Shown piece by piece: positions 34,978-44,379 of a DNA stretch of 64,000 nt. The translations under genes were made by a program, and so were the position numbers. Source of the DNA: Rhodococcus aetherivorans (lineage in GTDB: Bacteria > Actinomycetota > Actinomycetes > Mycobacteriales > Mycobacteriaceae). The DNA is taken from positions 1-64,000 of the forward strand of contig NZ_JAALEG010000023.1 in the NCBI RefSeq assembly GCF_011058165.1. Reading direction: 5' to 3'. Below the pieces are notes generated by a model. That model did not search any database. It saw only the letters and a list, made by a program, of their open reading frames with translations, and was not told the origin of the DNA. The number at the start of each line of letters is the position of its first letter. Positions within the stretch are counted from its first letter, which is position 1.

Positions 34978-34998
34978 GGGCTGACCTGTGGTCAGCCC
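34978..34998. repeat. Perfect inverted repeat, candidate oriT hairpin
   Basis: A 9-base perfect inverted repeat with a 3-base loop (GGGCTGACC-TGT-GGTCAGCCC) lies 59 bases upstream of the traA start, in the ~250-base region between the coiled-coil gene and traA. For MOB-F relaxases, the origin of transfer with hairpins near nic commonly lies next to the relaxase gene. It could instead be a transcriptional operator. No nic consensus was recognised. Confidence 0.4.
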
Positions 34999-35056
34999 CA
35001 AAACTTCTACACACCTCATGCACTGAAGTGCCGACGTGGCATGATCAACTTCCGTG

Positions 35057-38000
35057 ATGACCGTCCACAAGCTCAATGCCGGGGACGGTTATGTCTATCT
35101 GACCAAGCATGTGGCGGCCGGGGATGCGACCGAGTCCCGCAAGGCCGATGCGGTCGACTACTACGTCGCCAAGGGCACCCCGCCCGGGATCTGGTGCGGC
35201 AAGTTGGCCGAGAAGGTCGGTGTCGAGGTCGGCACCGAGGTCACCGAATCGGCGATGCGGTCGGTGTTCGGAGCCGCTCGTACCCCGACCGCGTTCGACA
35301 CCCGGCCGGGGACAGGGTCGACCCTGGAAGAGCGCCTCGACTGGTCCGCTCGCACCGCTCTCGGACGGGCGTTTTCGTGGTTCCAGAACAGCCAGGAGTA
35401 CGTCAACGACGTCGAGGAACTGTGCAGCGCGTACAAGGGGCAGCACGGTGAGTACCCCGACAGCGAGGCCAAGAAGACTATCCAGTTCGCCACCGCCCGC
35501 AAGCACCTCGAACGCACGAACGGTGGGCGCGCCGACCTGCTCGGCGACGACGACATCTGGACGTTCGTCGCCGAGCAGTACGGCAAGGCCCGCTCCCCCG
35601 TCGCCGGTTACGACCTGGTGTTCACCCCCGCCAAATCCATCTCCCTGTTGTGGGGACTCGGGGACGAACGCGTCAAGGCGGCGGTCGAAGCGGCCCATGC
35701 GCAGGCGGTGTCCGAGACGTTGGAGTGGATCGAGAACGAGGTGATCTACACCCGCCGCGGGGCCGGCGGTGCGCGCAAGGTCAAGGCCGAGGGTCTGCTG
35801 GTGGCCCGGTTCGATCACTACGACAACCGCGCTGCGGATCCGAACCTGCACACCCACTGCGCGGTGTTCAATCGGGTACTCGCCGAGGGCAAGTGGACGA
35901 GCATCGACGGCACAATCCTGTACAAGGCGAACGTCGCCGGGTCGGAGAAGTACAACACCCGTGTGGCCGAGTTGGTCTCGCGCAAGCTCGGTGTCACCTT
36001 CGCTCGCCGCCCCGATACCCCGGTCGGCAAGCTGCCGGTTCACGAGGTCGACGGCATCCCGCTGTCGCTGATCGAGGAGTTCTCCCGCCGCTCGCAGATC
36101 GAGGCACGCCAGGAGGAACTGGCACGGGAATACAAGACCCGCTACGGCAAGAACCCGCCGAAGAAGGTGCAGTACGCCCACGCACAACAGGCCACCCTCG
36201 ATACCCGCAACGCCAAGAATCCACCACGCTCGCTGTCCGAGTTGCGGGCCGAATGGCGCCAGCGCGCCGAGGCGATCCTCGCCGGCGGTGACCCCGGCGA
36301 GCTGGTGGCCGCGGTGCACGGTGACCGCGATCGCCGCCCGGAGCTGTCCCCGGATCAGGTCCCCACGGTGGTGGAGCAGGCGGTCGAGACGCTCTCGCGG
36401 AAGGTGGGCACCTGGACGGTGTTCTCCCTGTCCGCGCAGCTCGATCGGCAGCTGCGCGAGTTCGGTTTCGCCCACGACGAGGAGCTGCGGGCGATGTACG
36501 ACAACGCCCTCGCACTCGCCCTGCGGGACTACTGCCTGCCGACCTTCACCGAGCAGTACACCGGGCCGGAGCGCATCACCGAACGCATCGAACGGGGCCT
36601 TCGGCGCAGCCAGCTCGTCGATCGTGCCGAGATGCGCTACACCGCACAGGCCGTGCTCGACGCCGAGGACTTCATGCGCCGACAGGCCGACACCGACGAT
36701 GAGCGCACAGTCTCCGACTTCGTGATCCGACGCCAGATCCGCCGCGCCGAGAAACAGGCCGGCCACAGTCTCGGCGGCGACCAGATCGCCCTGATCGAAC
36801 ACTTCCTCACCGCGAACAAACGCGTCGCGGTGGCGGTCGGGGCGGCCGGTGCCGGCAAGACCACCGCCGCGACGGTGATCGCCCGCGCCTGGGAGGCCGC
36901 GCACGGAAAAGTCGTCGCGCTGGGTCCGTCGGCCCGTGCCGCCGAAGTGCTCGGAGAAGAGATTGCGGTGCAGGGCCGCACCATCGCCGACGTGCTCACC
37001 CGCCACCGGGCCGGTCTGCCGACCGGCATCGAGCAAGGCAGCCTGTTGCTCGTGGACGAGGCGGGCATGGCCTCGGCCCGGGATCTGGCGGACCTGACGC
37101 GCGTCGCGGTCGAAGCCGGTGCGGTGGTGCGACTGTTGGGCGATCCGCAGCAGCTCGCCTCCGTCGAAGCCGGTGGCGTGTTGCGTGATCTCGCCGATCT
37201 GACCGGCGCGCCGTTCCTCGAGAAGGTGCACCGGTTCACCACACCGGGTGAGGCCGAGGCGAGTCTGCTGCTGCGCAGCGGCAACGCCGAAGCTCTCGAC
37301 TGGTACGCCGAGAACGACCGCATCCGCGAGGGCATGGCGCACGAACTGACCGGCATGGTGTTCGACGCCTATGTCGCCGACGTCGAGGCCGGCCATGTCA
37401 CGGTGATGGTCGCGCCGACCAACGATCTGGTGCGCCAGCTCAACGAGAAGGCCGCCGCCTACTACCGCGCGGGCGGCACCGTCACCGGCCCCGGTGTCGT
37501 CCTGGCCGACGGTCTCGAGGCTGCCGTCGGGGACGTGGTGGTCACCCGCAAGAACACCTCGAAGTACGTTGTGAAGGACTCCGACGGCAAGAAGTCCGGT
37601 CGGGTGAAGAACGGCGATCTGTGGACCGTGGCCGGGATCGGCACCGACGGATCGTTGCGGCTGCGCCACACCATCAGCTCAGGTGAGGTCACCGTCGCCG
37701 CCGACTACATCACCGAGAACGTGCAACTCGGGTACGCGACGACCGTGCACCGCTCCCAGGGCATGACCGTCGGCCACTGCCACGTGCTCGCCGCAGCGAA
37801 CATGAATCGGCAATCGCTGTACGTGGCGATGACCCGCGGCAAACTCGCCAACATCGTCTACGCCGCCCACGACGAACTCCCCGACTGGGACGTCGAACAC
37901 GCCCAGGACGAGCACCCCGGCGCGATCGGGCTGCTGGCGAAGATCCTGGGCCGGGACGGCTCGCAGCGCACCGCCCACCAGATGATCGAACAGGCCCAGC

Positions 38001-39343
38001 GCCAGGCCGCGTCGTGGTCGCAGCTCACCGAGGTGTACGAGCTGGCGGTAAGCGCGCTGTACGAGGACTACACCGAAGCGCTCCTCGGCCGGATCCTCAC
38101 CGAGCGGCAGTTCGGCTGGGTGCACGACCTCGGCGGCTGGGACACCATCGTCACCTGCGTCGCCCAGGCCGAAACCTTCGGCTGGGACACCCCGGGCCTG
38201 CTGCGCGAGGCCGTCGACACGATGCGCGAGCACGGCCGCGCCGGACGACTCGACGACGGCACGAACGCCCCCGGCCGCGTGCTGGCCACGGCGTTGAAGG
38301 ACCGCATCTCCCCCACGGACGGACCGGCGTTCCCGCGCACCCGCACCGACGATCTGGCGCGGTACAGGGTGCCCGCCCTGACGGATGCGGCAGCGTCGAT
38401 GGACCCGATCCTCGCCGCCTACGCCCGCGCCCACCAGCAGCAGATGCACGCCTTCGTCGACTCCTACCTCACGGCCGCGATCGAGCAGAACGCCCCGTGG
38501 CTCGCCGCCGTCGGCAGCCCCGGGGACGATCCGAGGCGAATCAGGCTGTGGAACACCACCGTGCGCGACATCGCGGTCTCCCGGGTGGTCGCCGGTGCAC
38601 CCGACGATCAGCACGATCCGCTGGCCTACCTGCGCGGTGCCCGCCGCGAGAAGGCCGAAGCAGCGATTGCCCGGTTGACCATCCCGCCGTCGCAGCGGAA
38701 AGGTTCGGCGACGCCGGCCTCGCCGTATGCCCGCTACAGCGACACCGAACTACGCGCCGCCCGCCGGGCGAGCCTGCAGCGGCTCACCGAAGACCGGATG
38801 CTGCTGGCTTTGGCGCAGGAGGAGCTCGCCCGCGTCAGCGGCACCGACTCCGCGATTACAGCCGTCGACGAACGCGTCGCCGAGGTCGACCGTCAGAATG
38901 GGCAGATCCAGGCGGTGCGAGCCTCGCGTGCTGCCCTCGGCCGGTTGCGCACCGATCCGGCCGCAACCCCGGCGCAGATCGCGGCCGCGACGTCGGCGGT
39001 GTCGGTGGCCGAGCACACCGCACCGCTGGAGCGGGACTGGCCGATCATCGAACGCTCCGCACAGTTCAACCGGGCCTCGGCCTCGCGCTACGACTGCGCC
39101 CGCGTCCTCGACGACCAGGCCATCGGCCGAGTGCGCGACCGCATCACCCGGCTCGACGACGGACTGCGCACCGAAGAGAACATCCTCGGCCAGATCGACG
39201 CCGAGATCGGCCGACGCGACCACGAGGGAACCCCGCCCGACGCCCGCCGGAGCGGCCCCGAGCAGACCCCGCCACCGTCGGCGACCCCGCACCCCGAGCT
39301 GGACCCGACACAGCCCGAGTCCGGCCCCGAGGCGCAGATGTGA
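35057..39343 (+). CDS. traA: Conjugative relaxase-helicase TraA (TrwC/MOB-F type)
   Basis: A 1428-residue protein. The N-terminal ~320 residues are a TrwC relaxase domain: early Tyr-rich segment (GDGYVYLTKHV, ADAVDYYVAKG), then VAGYDLVFTPAKSISLLWGL and the HUH motif in DPNLHTHCAVFNRVLAEG (residues ~260-275). Residues ~580-960 are a RecD-like helicase: Walker A VGAAGAGKTTAA (~595-605), Walker B LLLVDEAGMASAR (~663), later VQLGYATTVHRSQGMTVGHC and SLYVAMTRGKLANIVYA. The C-terminal ~450 residues are an actinobacterial extension. It nicks oriT, attaches to DNA and unwinds it for transfer. GTG 35054 directly upstream is an alternative start. A diverged partial copy of its C-terminus lies at 56.7-57.5 kb. 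Confidence 0.95.
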   Translation: MTVHKLNAGDGYVYLTKHVAAGDATESRKADAVDYYVAKGTPPGIWCGKLAEKVGVEVGTEVTESAMRSVFGAARTPTAFDTRPGTGSTLEERLDWSARTALGRAFSWFQNSQEYVNDVEELCSAYKGQHGEYPDSEAKKTIQFATARKHLERTNGGRADLLGDDDIWTFVAEQYGKARSPVAGYDLVFTPAKSISLLWGLGDERVKAAVEAAHAQAVSETLEWIENEVIYTRRGAGGARKVKAEGLLVARFDHYDNRAADPNLHTHCAVFNRVLAEGKWTSIDGTILYKANVAGSEKYNTRVAELVSRKLGVTFARRPDTPVGKLPVHEVDGIPLSLIEEFSRRSQIEARQEELAREYKTRYGKNPPKKVQYAHAQQATLDTRNAKNPPRSLSELRAEWRQRAEAILAGGDPGELVAAVHGDRDRRPELSPDQVPTVVEQAVETLSRKVGTWTVFSLSAQLDRQLREFGFAHDEELRAMYDNALALALRDYCLPTFTEQYTGPERITERIERGLRRSQLVDRAEMRYTAQAVLDAEDFMRRQADTDDERTVSDFVIRRQIRRAEKQAGHSLGGDQIALIEHFLTANKRVAVAVGAAGAGKTTAATVIARAWEAAHGKVVALGPSARAAEVLGEEIAVQGRTIADVLTRHRAGLPTGIEQGSLLLVDEAGMASARDLADLTRVAVEAGAVVRLLGDPQQLASVEAGGVLRDLADLTGAPFLEKVHRFTTPGEAEASLLLRSGNAEALDWYAENDRIREGMAHELTGMVFDAYVADVEAGHVTVMVAPTNDLVRQLNEKAAAYYRAGGTVTGPGVVLADGLEAAVGDVVVTRKNTSKYVVKDSDGKKSGRVKNGDLWTVAGIGTDGSLRLRHTISSGEVTVAADYITENVQLGYATTVHRSQGMTVGHCHVLAAANMNRQSLYVAMTRGKLANIVYAAHDELPDWDVEHAQDEHPGAIGLLAKILGRDGSQRTAHQMIEQAQRQAASWSQLTEVYELAVSALYEDYTEALLGRILTERQFGWVHDLGGWDTIVTCVAQAETFGWDTPGLLREAVDTMREHGRAGRLDDGTNAPGRVLATALKDRISPTDGPAFPRTRTDDLARYRVPALTDAAASMDPILAAYARAHQQQMHAFVDSYLTAAIEQNAPWLAAVGSPGDDPRRIRLWNTTVRDIAVSRVVAGAPDDQHDPLAYLRGARREKAEAAIARLTIPPSQRKGSATPASPYARYSDTELRAARRASLQRLTEDRMLLALAQEELARVSGTDSAITAVDERVAEVDRQNGQIQAVRASRAALGRLRTDPAATPAQIAAATSAVSVAEHTAPLERDWPIIERSAQFNRASASRYDCARVLDDQAIGRVRDRITRLDDGLRTEENILGQIDAEIGRRDHEGTPPDARRSGPEQTPPPSATPHPELDPTQPESGPEAQM

Positions 39344-40554
39344 CACCGACCGACGAGCACCGCGAGACGAAGACAGCGAGGACCCCGCCGATGGCTGACA
39401 CCGACCGCACCCGCCGCTTCCGCCGTACCCGCCCCCAGACCACGCAGGATCCTGCCGCGTACATCGACGCCCGAGCCGATCGACGCGCAGCACCGCCGCA
39501 GACCACCGCGGGACAAGGATCCCGGCCTGCACCGGTGCAGGCGCGGCAGGATGTGGTCGATGTGGCCGCGTTCCTCCGCAAGGTCGACACCGCACGCAGC
39601 CAGGGCCGGCCCGCTCCCCGGCCCCAGCCGGTCCAGACCATTCTCGGTGCCTTCCGCGGCTCACCGGCGGTCCAGACCACCGTGCAGATTCTCGCCGCCG
39701 CCGCGACAGCACGGCACTTCGGCGGTGAGAAATCGGCCGCTGCCCGCAAGTGGGAAAAGCTCGCGCAGGACAACGGGGCCCGTCTCGAGGCGATGCGGGC
39801 CGCGCAGTACCACCAGGAACAATCCCGGTGCCTCCAGGCCCAGATGCCGCCGGAGGAGATGGACCGCCAGCTTCGCGCCCGTGTCGACGCCGACCGGGAA
39901 ACCGACAGGCGGGCCTTCGACGCAGCCGGTGCGCTGGCTCTGAGCTACGTCGCGGTCCAGAGCCTGCCCTCGTTCGACAAGCTCGCCGACCTGTCCCGCG
40001 AACACCTCACCACCGACAAGCCAACCGCGGTCTCCCACGACGTTGCTGCCAGCATCGAGGGACAGACCCCTGAAGCACAGACCGAAAGCGGCACTGAGGA
40101 AGCCACAGCGGATACCGGAATCGACCTCGACAAGTCCCCGGTCTCCGGGGACACCACCTACGCGACCGAGCGGGACCTTCAGGCAGGCACCGCAGCCGAG
40201 AGCGGGCTGGATGCGGATGCCTCCGACCAGCTCGAACAGGTCGCCCAGCCCGCCCAGAAGACCAGTCCTGAACTGGGCAAGATTGGGTCCGTACTCCAGG
40301 CAGCCGGCCGAGGCATCACCTCCACGATCGGCCCGGTCAACGGCGACGACGAGGTAGCTCCACCGCTCTCCCCCGTCGACATGCACCAGCTCAACCAAGA
40401 GCTGCTGTCGGCCCTCGGTGCCGCGATGAGTGGCCACCCCCGGTCGGTGGCCGAAATGCTCAACAGCGAACGCCGACCCGACCCCACCAGCGAGGCCGCA
40501 TTCGTCCCCGAGATGGGGATCGAACACGGCCAGGATAGGGCAGTCGGGTACTGA
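38553..40554 (+). repeat. Long duplicated segment, copy 1 (traA 3' end plus linked gene)
   Basis: This segment is repeated in the same orientation at 56724-58729. The left boundary of similarity is sharp at ACACCACCGTGCGCGA (38553 and 56724). The copies have diverged considerably at the DNA level but keep the same gene order and protein motifs (ASPYxRYxDxELRAARRAS, then APPxERDWPIIERSAQ). Copy 1 is intact; copy 2 is truncated and frameshifted. Confidence 0.85.
39391..40554 (+). CDS. traA-linked plasmid protein
   Basis: A 387-residue protein. The start at ATG 39391 (MADTDRTRRFRRTRP) is supported by the paralogous copy at 57.5 kb, which starts with MADHDRTRR; a GTG overlapping the traA stop would add 17 residues not shared by the copy. 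Features: basic N-terminus, a conserved core (VDVAAFLRKVDTARSQGRPA, FRGSPAVQTTVQILAAA), a coiled coil (~115-155), ALALSYVAVQSLP, then an acidic linker, and a C-terminal segment VAPPLSPVDMHQLNQELLSA, LGAAMSGHPRSVAEMLN. No known family is assigned. Tight linkage to traA in both copies suggests a transfer accessory function. Confidence 0.8.
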   Translation: MADTDRTRRFRRTRPQTTQDPAAYIDARADRRAAPPQTTAGQGSRPAPVQARQDVVDVAAFLRKVDTARSQGRPAPRPQPVQTILGAFRGSPAVQTTVQILAAAATARHFGGEKSAAARKWEKLAQDNGARLEAMRAAQYHQEQSRCLQAQMPPEEMDRQLRARVDADRETDRRAFDAAGALALSYVAVQSLPSFDKLADLSREHLTTDKPTAVSHDVAASIEGQTPEAQTESGTEEATADTGIDLDKSPVSGDTTYATERDLQAGTAAESGLDADASDQLEQVAQPAQKTSPELGKIGSVLQAAGRGITSTIGPVNGDDEVAPPLSPVDMHQLNQELLSALGAAMSGHPRSVAEMLNSERRPDPTSEAAFVPEMGIEHGQDRAVGY

Positions 40555-40728
40555 CCACACCCGACGTTCGCGGCCACATCTCGCCCTGTCGGCCTCGTGG
40601 CACGCCAGGGGCTGGGAATGCGCCCGGATGTCCCTGCGACGTACTAGCTGCTGCAGACGGTGCGCCGCGTGTTCGAGCCGGCCAGTGGACGGGTGCCCCT
40701 ACGAGCGGGACACAGAGGAACCAGCCTG

Positions 40729-40742
40729 ATACAATTTCGTAT
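40729..40742. promoter_or_regulatory. Promoter and possible operator of the zeta module
   Basis: The imperfect palindrome ATACAATTTCGTAT includes a near-consensus -10 element, TACAAT at 40730-40735, 33 bases ahead of the antitoxin GTG. A -35 is not clear. A palindrome overlapping the -10 is typical of toxin-antitoxin autoregulation by the HTH antitoxin encoded immediately downstream. The gene start is preceded by GAGGAGG (40753-40759). Confidence 0.5.
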
Positions 40743-40767
40743 AACACCAGTTGAGGAGGTGGTTTCT

Positions 40768-41214
40768 GTGTCGGTTGCCTTCGAACCGGAGATCGAACGC
40801 CGACTGCGGGCGGTACCCGCACGCAACGAACTCGCGAAAATCCTCAAGCTCCGCGCCGTCCACGACGCCGTCGAGGCCGGATGGACGCAGCGGCGCATCG
40901 CCGACGAGATCGGCGTCGAACAACCCGAGGTCAGCCGTCTGGCCAAAACCGCACGGCTCACCCCGCAGGTGTGCGAGCGCAACCCCCGGGAGGTGCTCCT
41001 CGAATACGCCGTGGGGATGCTCGACCACGCGGCGATGATGCGCGAACTCGAGAACTGGGACTACACGTTCGGGACAACCGATCCCACCGGCGAGGTCTAC
41101 CTGCCGGGCACCTGGGACCAGATCGAACGCGCCGGTGACCTGCTCTCCGATGAGGACTACCGGCATCTTCTGCAAGTCACCGCCGCCCGGCGAGAAGCCG
41201 CGGGACGCGCATAG
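40768..41214 (+). CDS. HTH antitoxin of zeta-toxin module
   Basis: A 148-residue protein, starting at GTG 40768 (VSVAFEPEIERRLRAVPARN) about seven bases after a strong GAGGAGG. Residues ~20-60 contain a helix-turn-helix (AVHDAVEAGWTQRRIADEIG, VEQPEVSRLAKTARL), and the C-terminal half has the helical neutralising region typical of these partners (REVLLEYAVGMLDHAAMMRE, IERAGDLLSDEDYRHLLQV). The stop overlaps the toxin GTG by one base. Known partners of actinobacterial zeta-type toxins bind both the promoter and the kinase; here both roles are inferred from motif and position. Confidence 0.8.
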   Translation: MSVAFEPEIERRLRAVPARNELAKILKLRAVHDAVEAGWTQRRIADEIGVEQPEVSRLAKTARLTPQVCERNPREVLLEYAVGMLDHAAMMRELENWDYTFGTTDPTGEVYLPGTWDQIERAGDLLSDEDYRHLLQVTAARREAAGRA

Positions 41215-42095
41215 TGGCGGATCTGCGGGCAGCGACAGCAGCAGTCCTCGAGCGCATGTGCTCAGGCGGTGGCACCCTCGACCGCCACGGCGCCACCGCC
41301 TCCCACCGGCTCTACGCCCACGATCCGCACCGGCGCCGCACCGTGGACCGGATCATCGACAGCTATCTCGCCGAACAGCACAATGTCGTCCTCGACGGGC
41401 AGTTCTGCGCGATCGCCACCGCCGGGGTGCCGGGCGCCGGCAAGTCCACCAGCATCAAACGCCACGGCCTCGCCGGGCAGGGCTGGCGCGTCCTCGACGC
41501 CGACCGGGTCAAGGACTACCTGATCCGGGACGCCCTCGACACCGGCATCTACCGCAGCATCCTCGAGATGACACTGCCCGACGGCGGCACCGTCATGCCC
41601 CGCGAACTCGCCACCCTCGTGCACACCGAATCGACGAAGATCCTCGACGCCCTGCAGGAGGTGTGCCTGCGGCGCGGGGAGAACATCGTCATCGAAGGCA
41701 CCTTCAGTTGGCCCGGACTCGGTGAACGCCTGCTGCGGCAACTCGGCGCCGCAGGCTACGAACGGTTCACCATCATAGACGTCGAAGTCCCTCGTGAACG
41801 CGCCCAGGGGCAAGCCCTGCAACGCTGGTGGGACGGTCGGCAACACTGCGACGACGGCCTCGGTGGCCGGTTCACCCCCGCCGCGGTCATCGCTGCCCTG
41901 TACCCGGACGACGGCGGTGGCACGATCTGCGCCGCCAACGCCCGCGCCGCCTTCGACCACCCGCTCGCCGCCGAAATCCACTCGGTCGAACTGCTCGTCG
42001 ACGACTACACCAGCGGCGAACTGATCCAACGGGTCGCCACCCGCTGCGACGGCGTCCTCAACTACGAGTCCGCGACCGAGCACTCCGACACATAG
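41214..42095 (+). CDS. Zeta toxin family kinase
   Basis: A 293-residue protein with Walker A in AIATAGVPGAGKSTSIKRHG (residues ~65-84), the catalytic acidic segment VLDADRVKDYLIRDAL (~92-106), and downstream features GTVMPRELATLVHTESTKIL and IVIEGTFSWPGLGERLLRQL. Zeta toxins phosphorylate UDP-N-acetyl sugars and so block cell-wall synthesis, or phosphorylate other small molecules. The start GTG overlaps the antitoxin stop (TAGTG), so the pair is translationally coupled. Length is normal for this branch. It probably stabilises the plasmid. Confidence 0.88.
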   Translation: MADLRAATAAVLERMCSGGGTLDRHGATASHRLYAHDPHRRRTVDRIIDSYLAEQHNVVLDGQFCAIATAGVPGAGKSTSIKRHGLAGQGWRVLDADRVKDYLIRDALDTGIYRSILEMTLPDGGTVMPRELATLVHTESTKILDALQEVCLRRGENIVIEGTFSWPGLGERLLRQLGAAGYERFTIIDVEVPRERAQGQALQRWWDGRQHCDDGLGGRFTPAAVIAALYPDDGGGTICAANARAAFDHPLAAEIHSVELLVDDYTSGELIQRVATRCDGVLNYESATEHSDT

Positions 42096-42159
42096 GGTCC
42101 AGTCCCTCCAGGGAAGTTCGCAGCAGACACCCCGCCGAGAATTCCGCTGTCCGAGCCGG

Positions 42160-43092
42160 CTAACTCGTGGAGGGGGCCAACACGATGTCGAAGCGGACCT
42201 GCGACCAGGAGCGGTCACCGAGGTCGCGGCCGTCCGGGGTCGCGGTGCCGGCGGGTTGTTCGTCGAAGTCTTTGACGAGGGATTGCTTGACGCCGAACAC
42301 GGTGTCGTACTTCAACAGTTCGTCACCGCGCACGAAGATGTGGGTGACGAGGGTGCGTTTGCCCGGTGCGGTGACCATGAAGTGCAGATGGGAGGCACGC
42401 ATCGGAGAGCGTCCGGTGGCTTCGAGCATCTTCCCGACCGGCCCGTCGTGGGGGATCGGGTACGGGGTCGGTGTCAGGCCCCAGAAGCGGTAGTTTCCGT
42501 CGTCGTCGCTGAACAGATGGGCGCGGGCCGATACCCGGTCGTCGGTGTACTGCACGTCGTAGAAGCCGTCTTCGTCGGCTTCCCAGACCTCGATGCGCGC
42601 GTTGGGGATCGGGTTTCCGTCGGTGTCCGTGACGCTGCCTTCGACCCAGCAGGGCTGGCCCGCGGCGCCGCCGGAGATGTCGTCTCCGTTGTCGATGCGC
42701 GGGGAGTTCTCGACGAAGAACGGGCCGAACACCGTTGCTTCGGTGGCGTCTTCGTACGCTTCGTTGTTGACGTTGATCGTCTGCATCGACGCGCCGAGCA
42801 CGTCCGAGAGCAGGATGAATTCCTGGCGGCGCTCGTCGGTGATGTGACCGACGGCGGTGAGGAATTCGATCGCCTTGTTCCATTCGGCCTCGGTCAGGCG
42901 CACGTCACGGATGAAGGCGTGCAGATGCCGCACGAGAGAGTGCATCAGCTGCTTGAGCCGCGGGTCGGTGCAGTTGTCGAACGAGCGCAGCACGTTGCTG
43001 ATCAGCTGCTCTTCGACGGCCTGCTGCTCTGGGGAGATGTGCTCGGGGTTCGGGCGGTGTTCGGCTTCGAGGACTCGGGGGTGGTCGGTCAT
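42160..43092 (-). CDS. Hydroxyquinol 1,2-dioxygenase
   Basis: A 310-residue intradiol ring-cleaving dioxygenase. ATG 43092 ([20 protein letters not shown]) has AGGAAA upstream. The N-terminal dimerisation helices include [20 protein letters not shown] and [20 protein letters not shown], and [20 protein letters not shown] is characteristic of the hydroxyquinol subgroup. The catalytic domain shows [48 protein letters not shown] and the iron-binding SHLHFMV, giving the expected 2 Tyr and 2 His ligands. The enzyme opens 1,2,4-trihydroxybenzene to maleylacetate. The next gene on the same strand reduces that product. Confidence 0.93.
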   Translation of the reverse strand: MTDHPRVLEAEHRPNPEHISPEQQAVEEQLISNVLRSFDNCTDPRLKQLMHSLVRHLHAFIRDVRLTEAEWNKAIEFLTAVGHITDERRQEFILLSDVLGASMQTINVNNEAYEDATEATVFGPFFVENSPRIDNGDDISGGAAGQPCWVEGSVTDTDGNPIPNARIEVWEADEDGFYDVQYTDDRVSARAHLFSDDDGNYRFWGLTPTPYPIPHDGPVGKMLEATGRSPMRASHLHFMVTAPGKRTLVTHIFVRGDELLKYDTVFGVKQSLVKDFDEQPAGTATPDGRDLGDRSWSQVRFDIVLAPSTS

Positions 43093-43218
43093 GGGGTTTC
43101 CTCGCTGTGGCGGGTGGCGTCGGTCGATCCCGGTGGGATCATGGCCGGGACGCCACGGTGGTTCAGTGGTCAGCACGGCGCCGATCGTGCGATCGCGATC
43201 GTGTCTGCGCGGACGAGG

Positions 43219-44343
43219 TCAGCGCAGAGGGTTCGCGGTGGGAGGTTTGCCGGCCCACGCTGCCTGCAACAGGCCGCGTACGTCGTTGTACGTGACCGGG
43301 CGCGGGTTGCCGTAGGGACGGCTGGTGACTTCGTCGGCGATGCGGTCGAGGTCGCTTTCCTGTGCTCCCAGCTCGGCAAGCGAGCGCGGGGCCCCCAGTT
43401 CACCGGCGAGCTCCCACAACCGTGCGGCGGGGTCGGCGGCACCTCCGAGGGCCCGGGAGAGCGCGGCGGTCGCCCCGGCAGCTGCGGGTTGATTGAAGGC
43501 CAGTGCGTGCGGGAGCACCACGGTGTGGGTCTGGGCGTGCGGCAGGTTCAGCGTTCCACCGAGGGAGTGGCAGAGCTTGTGGTGCAGCGACATCGTGGTC
43601 GCGCCCAGGCAGGCGCCGCACAACCAGGAGCCGTAGAGCGCTTCGCTTCTGGCCGACAGGTCGGAACTGTCGGCAGCGATCGCCGGCAGGGCGGTGGCCA
43701 GCGCCCGAACACCATCTTCGGCCATCAGCGAGATGATCGGCGTGGCGTCGGGGGCGTACAGGGCTTCGACAGCGTGGGCCATGGCGTTGATGCCGCTGGT
43801 CACCGACATCGCCACCGGCAAGGTCGCGGTGAGGGCGGGGTCGTAGACCACGCTGCGCGGCAGCACCCGAGGGTCACGTCCGGTGGTCTTGAGGCCGTCG
43901 GTGGTCAGTCCCCACACGGGCGTCATCTCCGAACCCGCGTAGGTGGTGGGGACGGCGACGATCGGAAGGCCGTGCTCGAGGGCGATCGCCTTGCCGAGTC
44001 CGATGGCGGACCCGCCGCCGACGGCCACGCAGCCGTCGGCTCCGACCCGGGCAGCCTCGGCGCTGGCCCGGTGCGCAACCTCGGCGGGTACGTGCATCAC
44101 GGCCTCGGGCAGCACCCCGACGCTGCGGTCTCCGAGAGCCTCGGCGACCCGGGTGCCCATCGCCTTCTGATCGGGAGAGCAGATGACCAGCACCCGCTGC
44201 AGCCCGATCTGGTCGAGTTCGTCGGGCAGCGTGGACAGTGCGTCGACTCCGAAACGCACGCGCATCGGTAAGGCTTCGTACACGAATCGGCCTTTGGGAG
44301 TGGGGCGTGGGGCGGCAGAGGTGATGCCGATCTGGGGGTTCAT
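43219..44343 (-). CDS. Maleylacetate reductase
   Basis: A 374-residue protein of the iron-alcohol-dehydrogenase fold. Features include FVYEALPMRVRFGVDALSTL at the N-terminus, CVAVGGGSAIGLGKAIALEH for NAD(P)H binding, PIVAVPTTYAGSEMTPVWGL typical of maleylacetate reductases, then SVTSGINAMAHAVEALYAPD, MSLHHKLCHSLGGTLNLPHA and YGNPRPVTYNDVRGLLQAAW. The enzyme converts maleylacetate to 3-oxoadipate, which feeds the beta-ketoadipate route. ATG 44343 has CCGGAGA upstream. It lies upstream of the dioxygenase on the same strand, and the two form a short catabolic operon. Confidence 0.92.
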   Translation of the reverse strand: MNPQIGITSAAPRPTPKGRFVYEALPMRVRFGVDALSTLPDELDQIGLQRVLVICSPDQKAMGTRVAEALGDRSVGVLPEAVMHVPAEVAHRASAEAARVGADGCVAVGGGSAIGLGKAIALEHGLPIVAVPTTYAGSEMTPVWGLTTDGLKTTGRDPRVLPRSVVYDPALTATLPVAMSVTSGINAMAHAVEALYAPDATPIISLMAEDGVRALATALPAIAADSSDLSARSEALYGSWLCGACLGATTMSLHHKLCHSLGGTLNLPHAQTHTVVLPHALAFNQPAAAGATAALSRALGGAADPAARLWELAGELGAPRSLAELGAQESDLDRIADEVTSRPYGNPRPVTYNDVRGLLQAAWAGKPPTANPLR

Positions 44344-44379
44344 GTGGTCTCCGGAAGGACAGGGCCGGGGAAAGTCGTG

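Noticed and set aside
42256-44271. 671-codon open frame on the plus strand
   Set aside because: It lies opposite the clearly identified dioxygenase and maleylacetate reductase; high GC creates long antisense frames.
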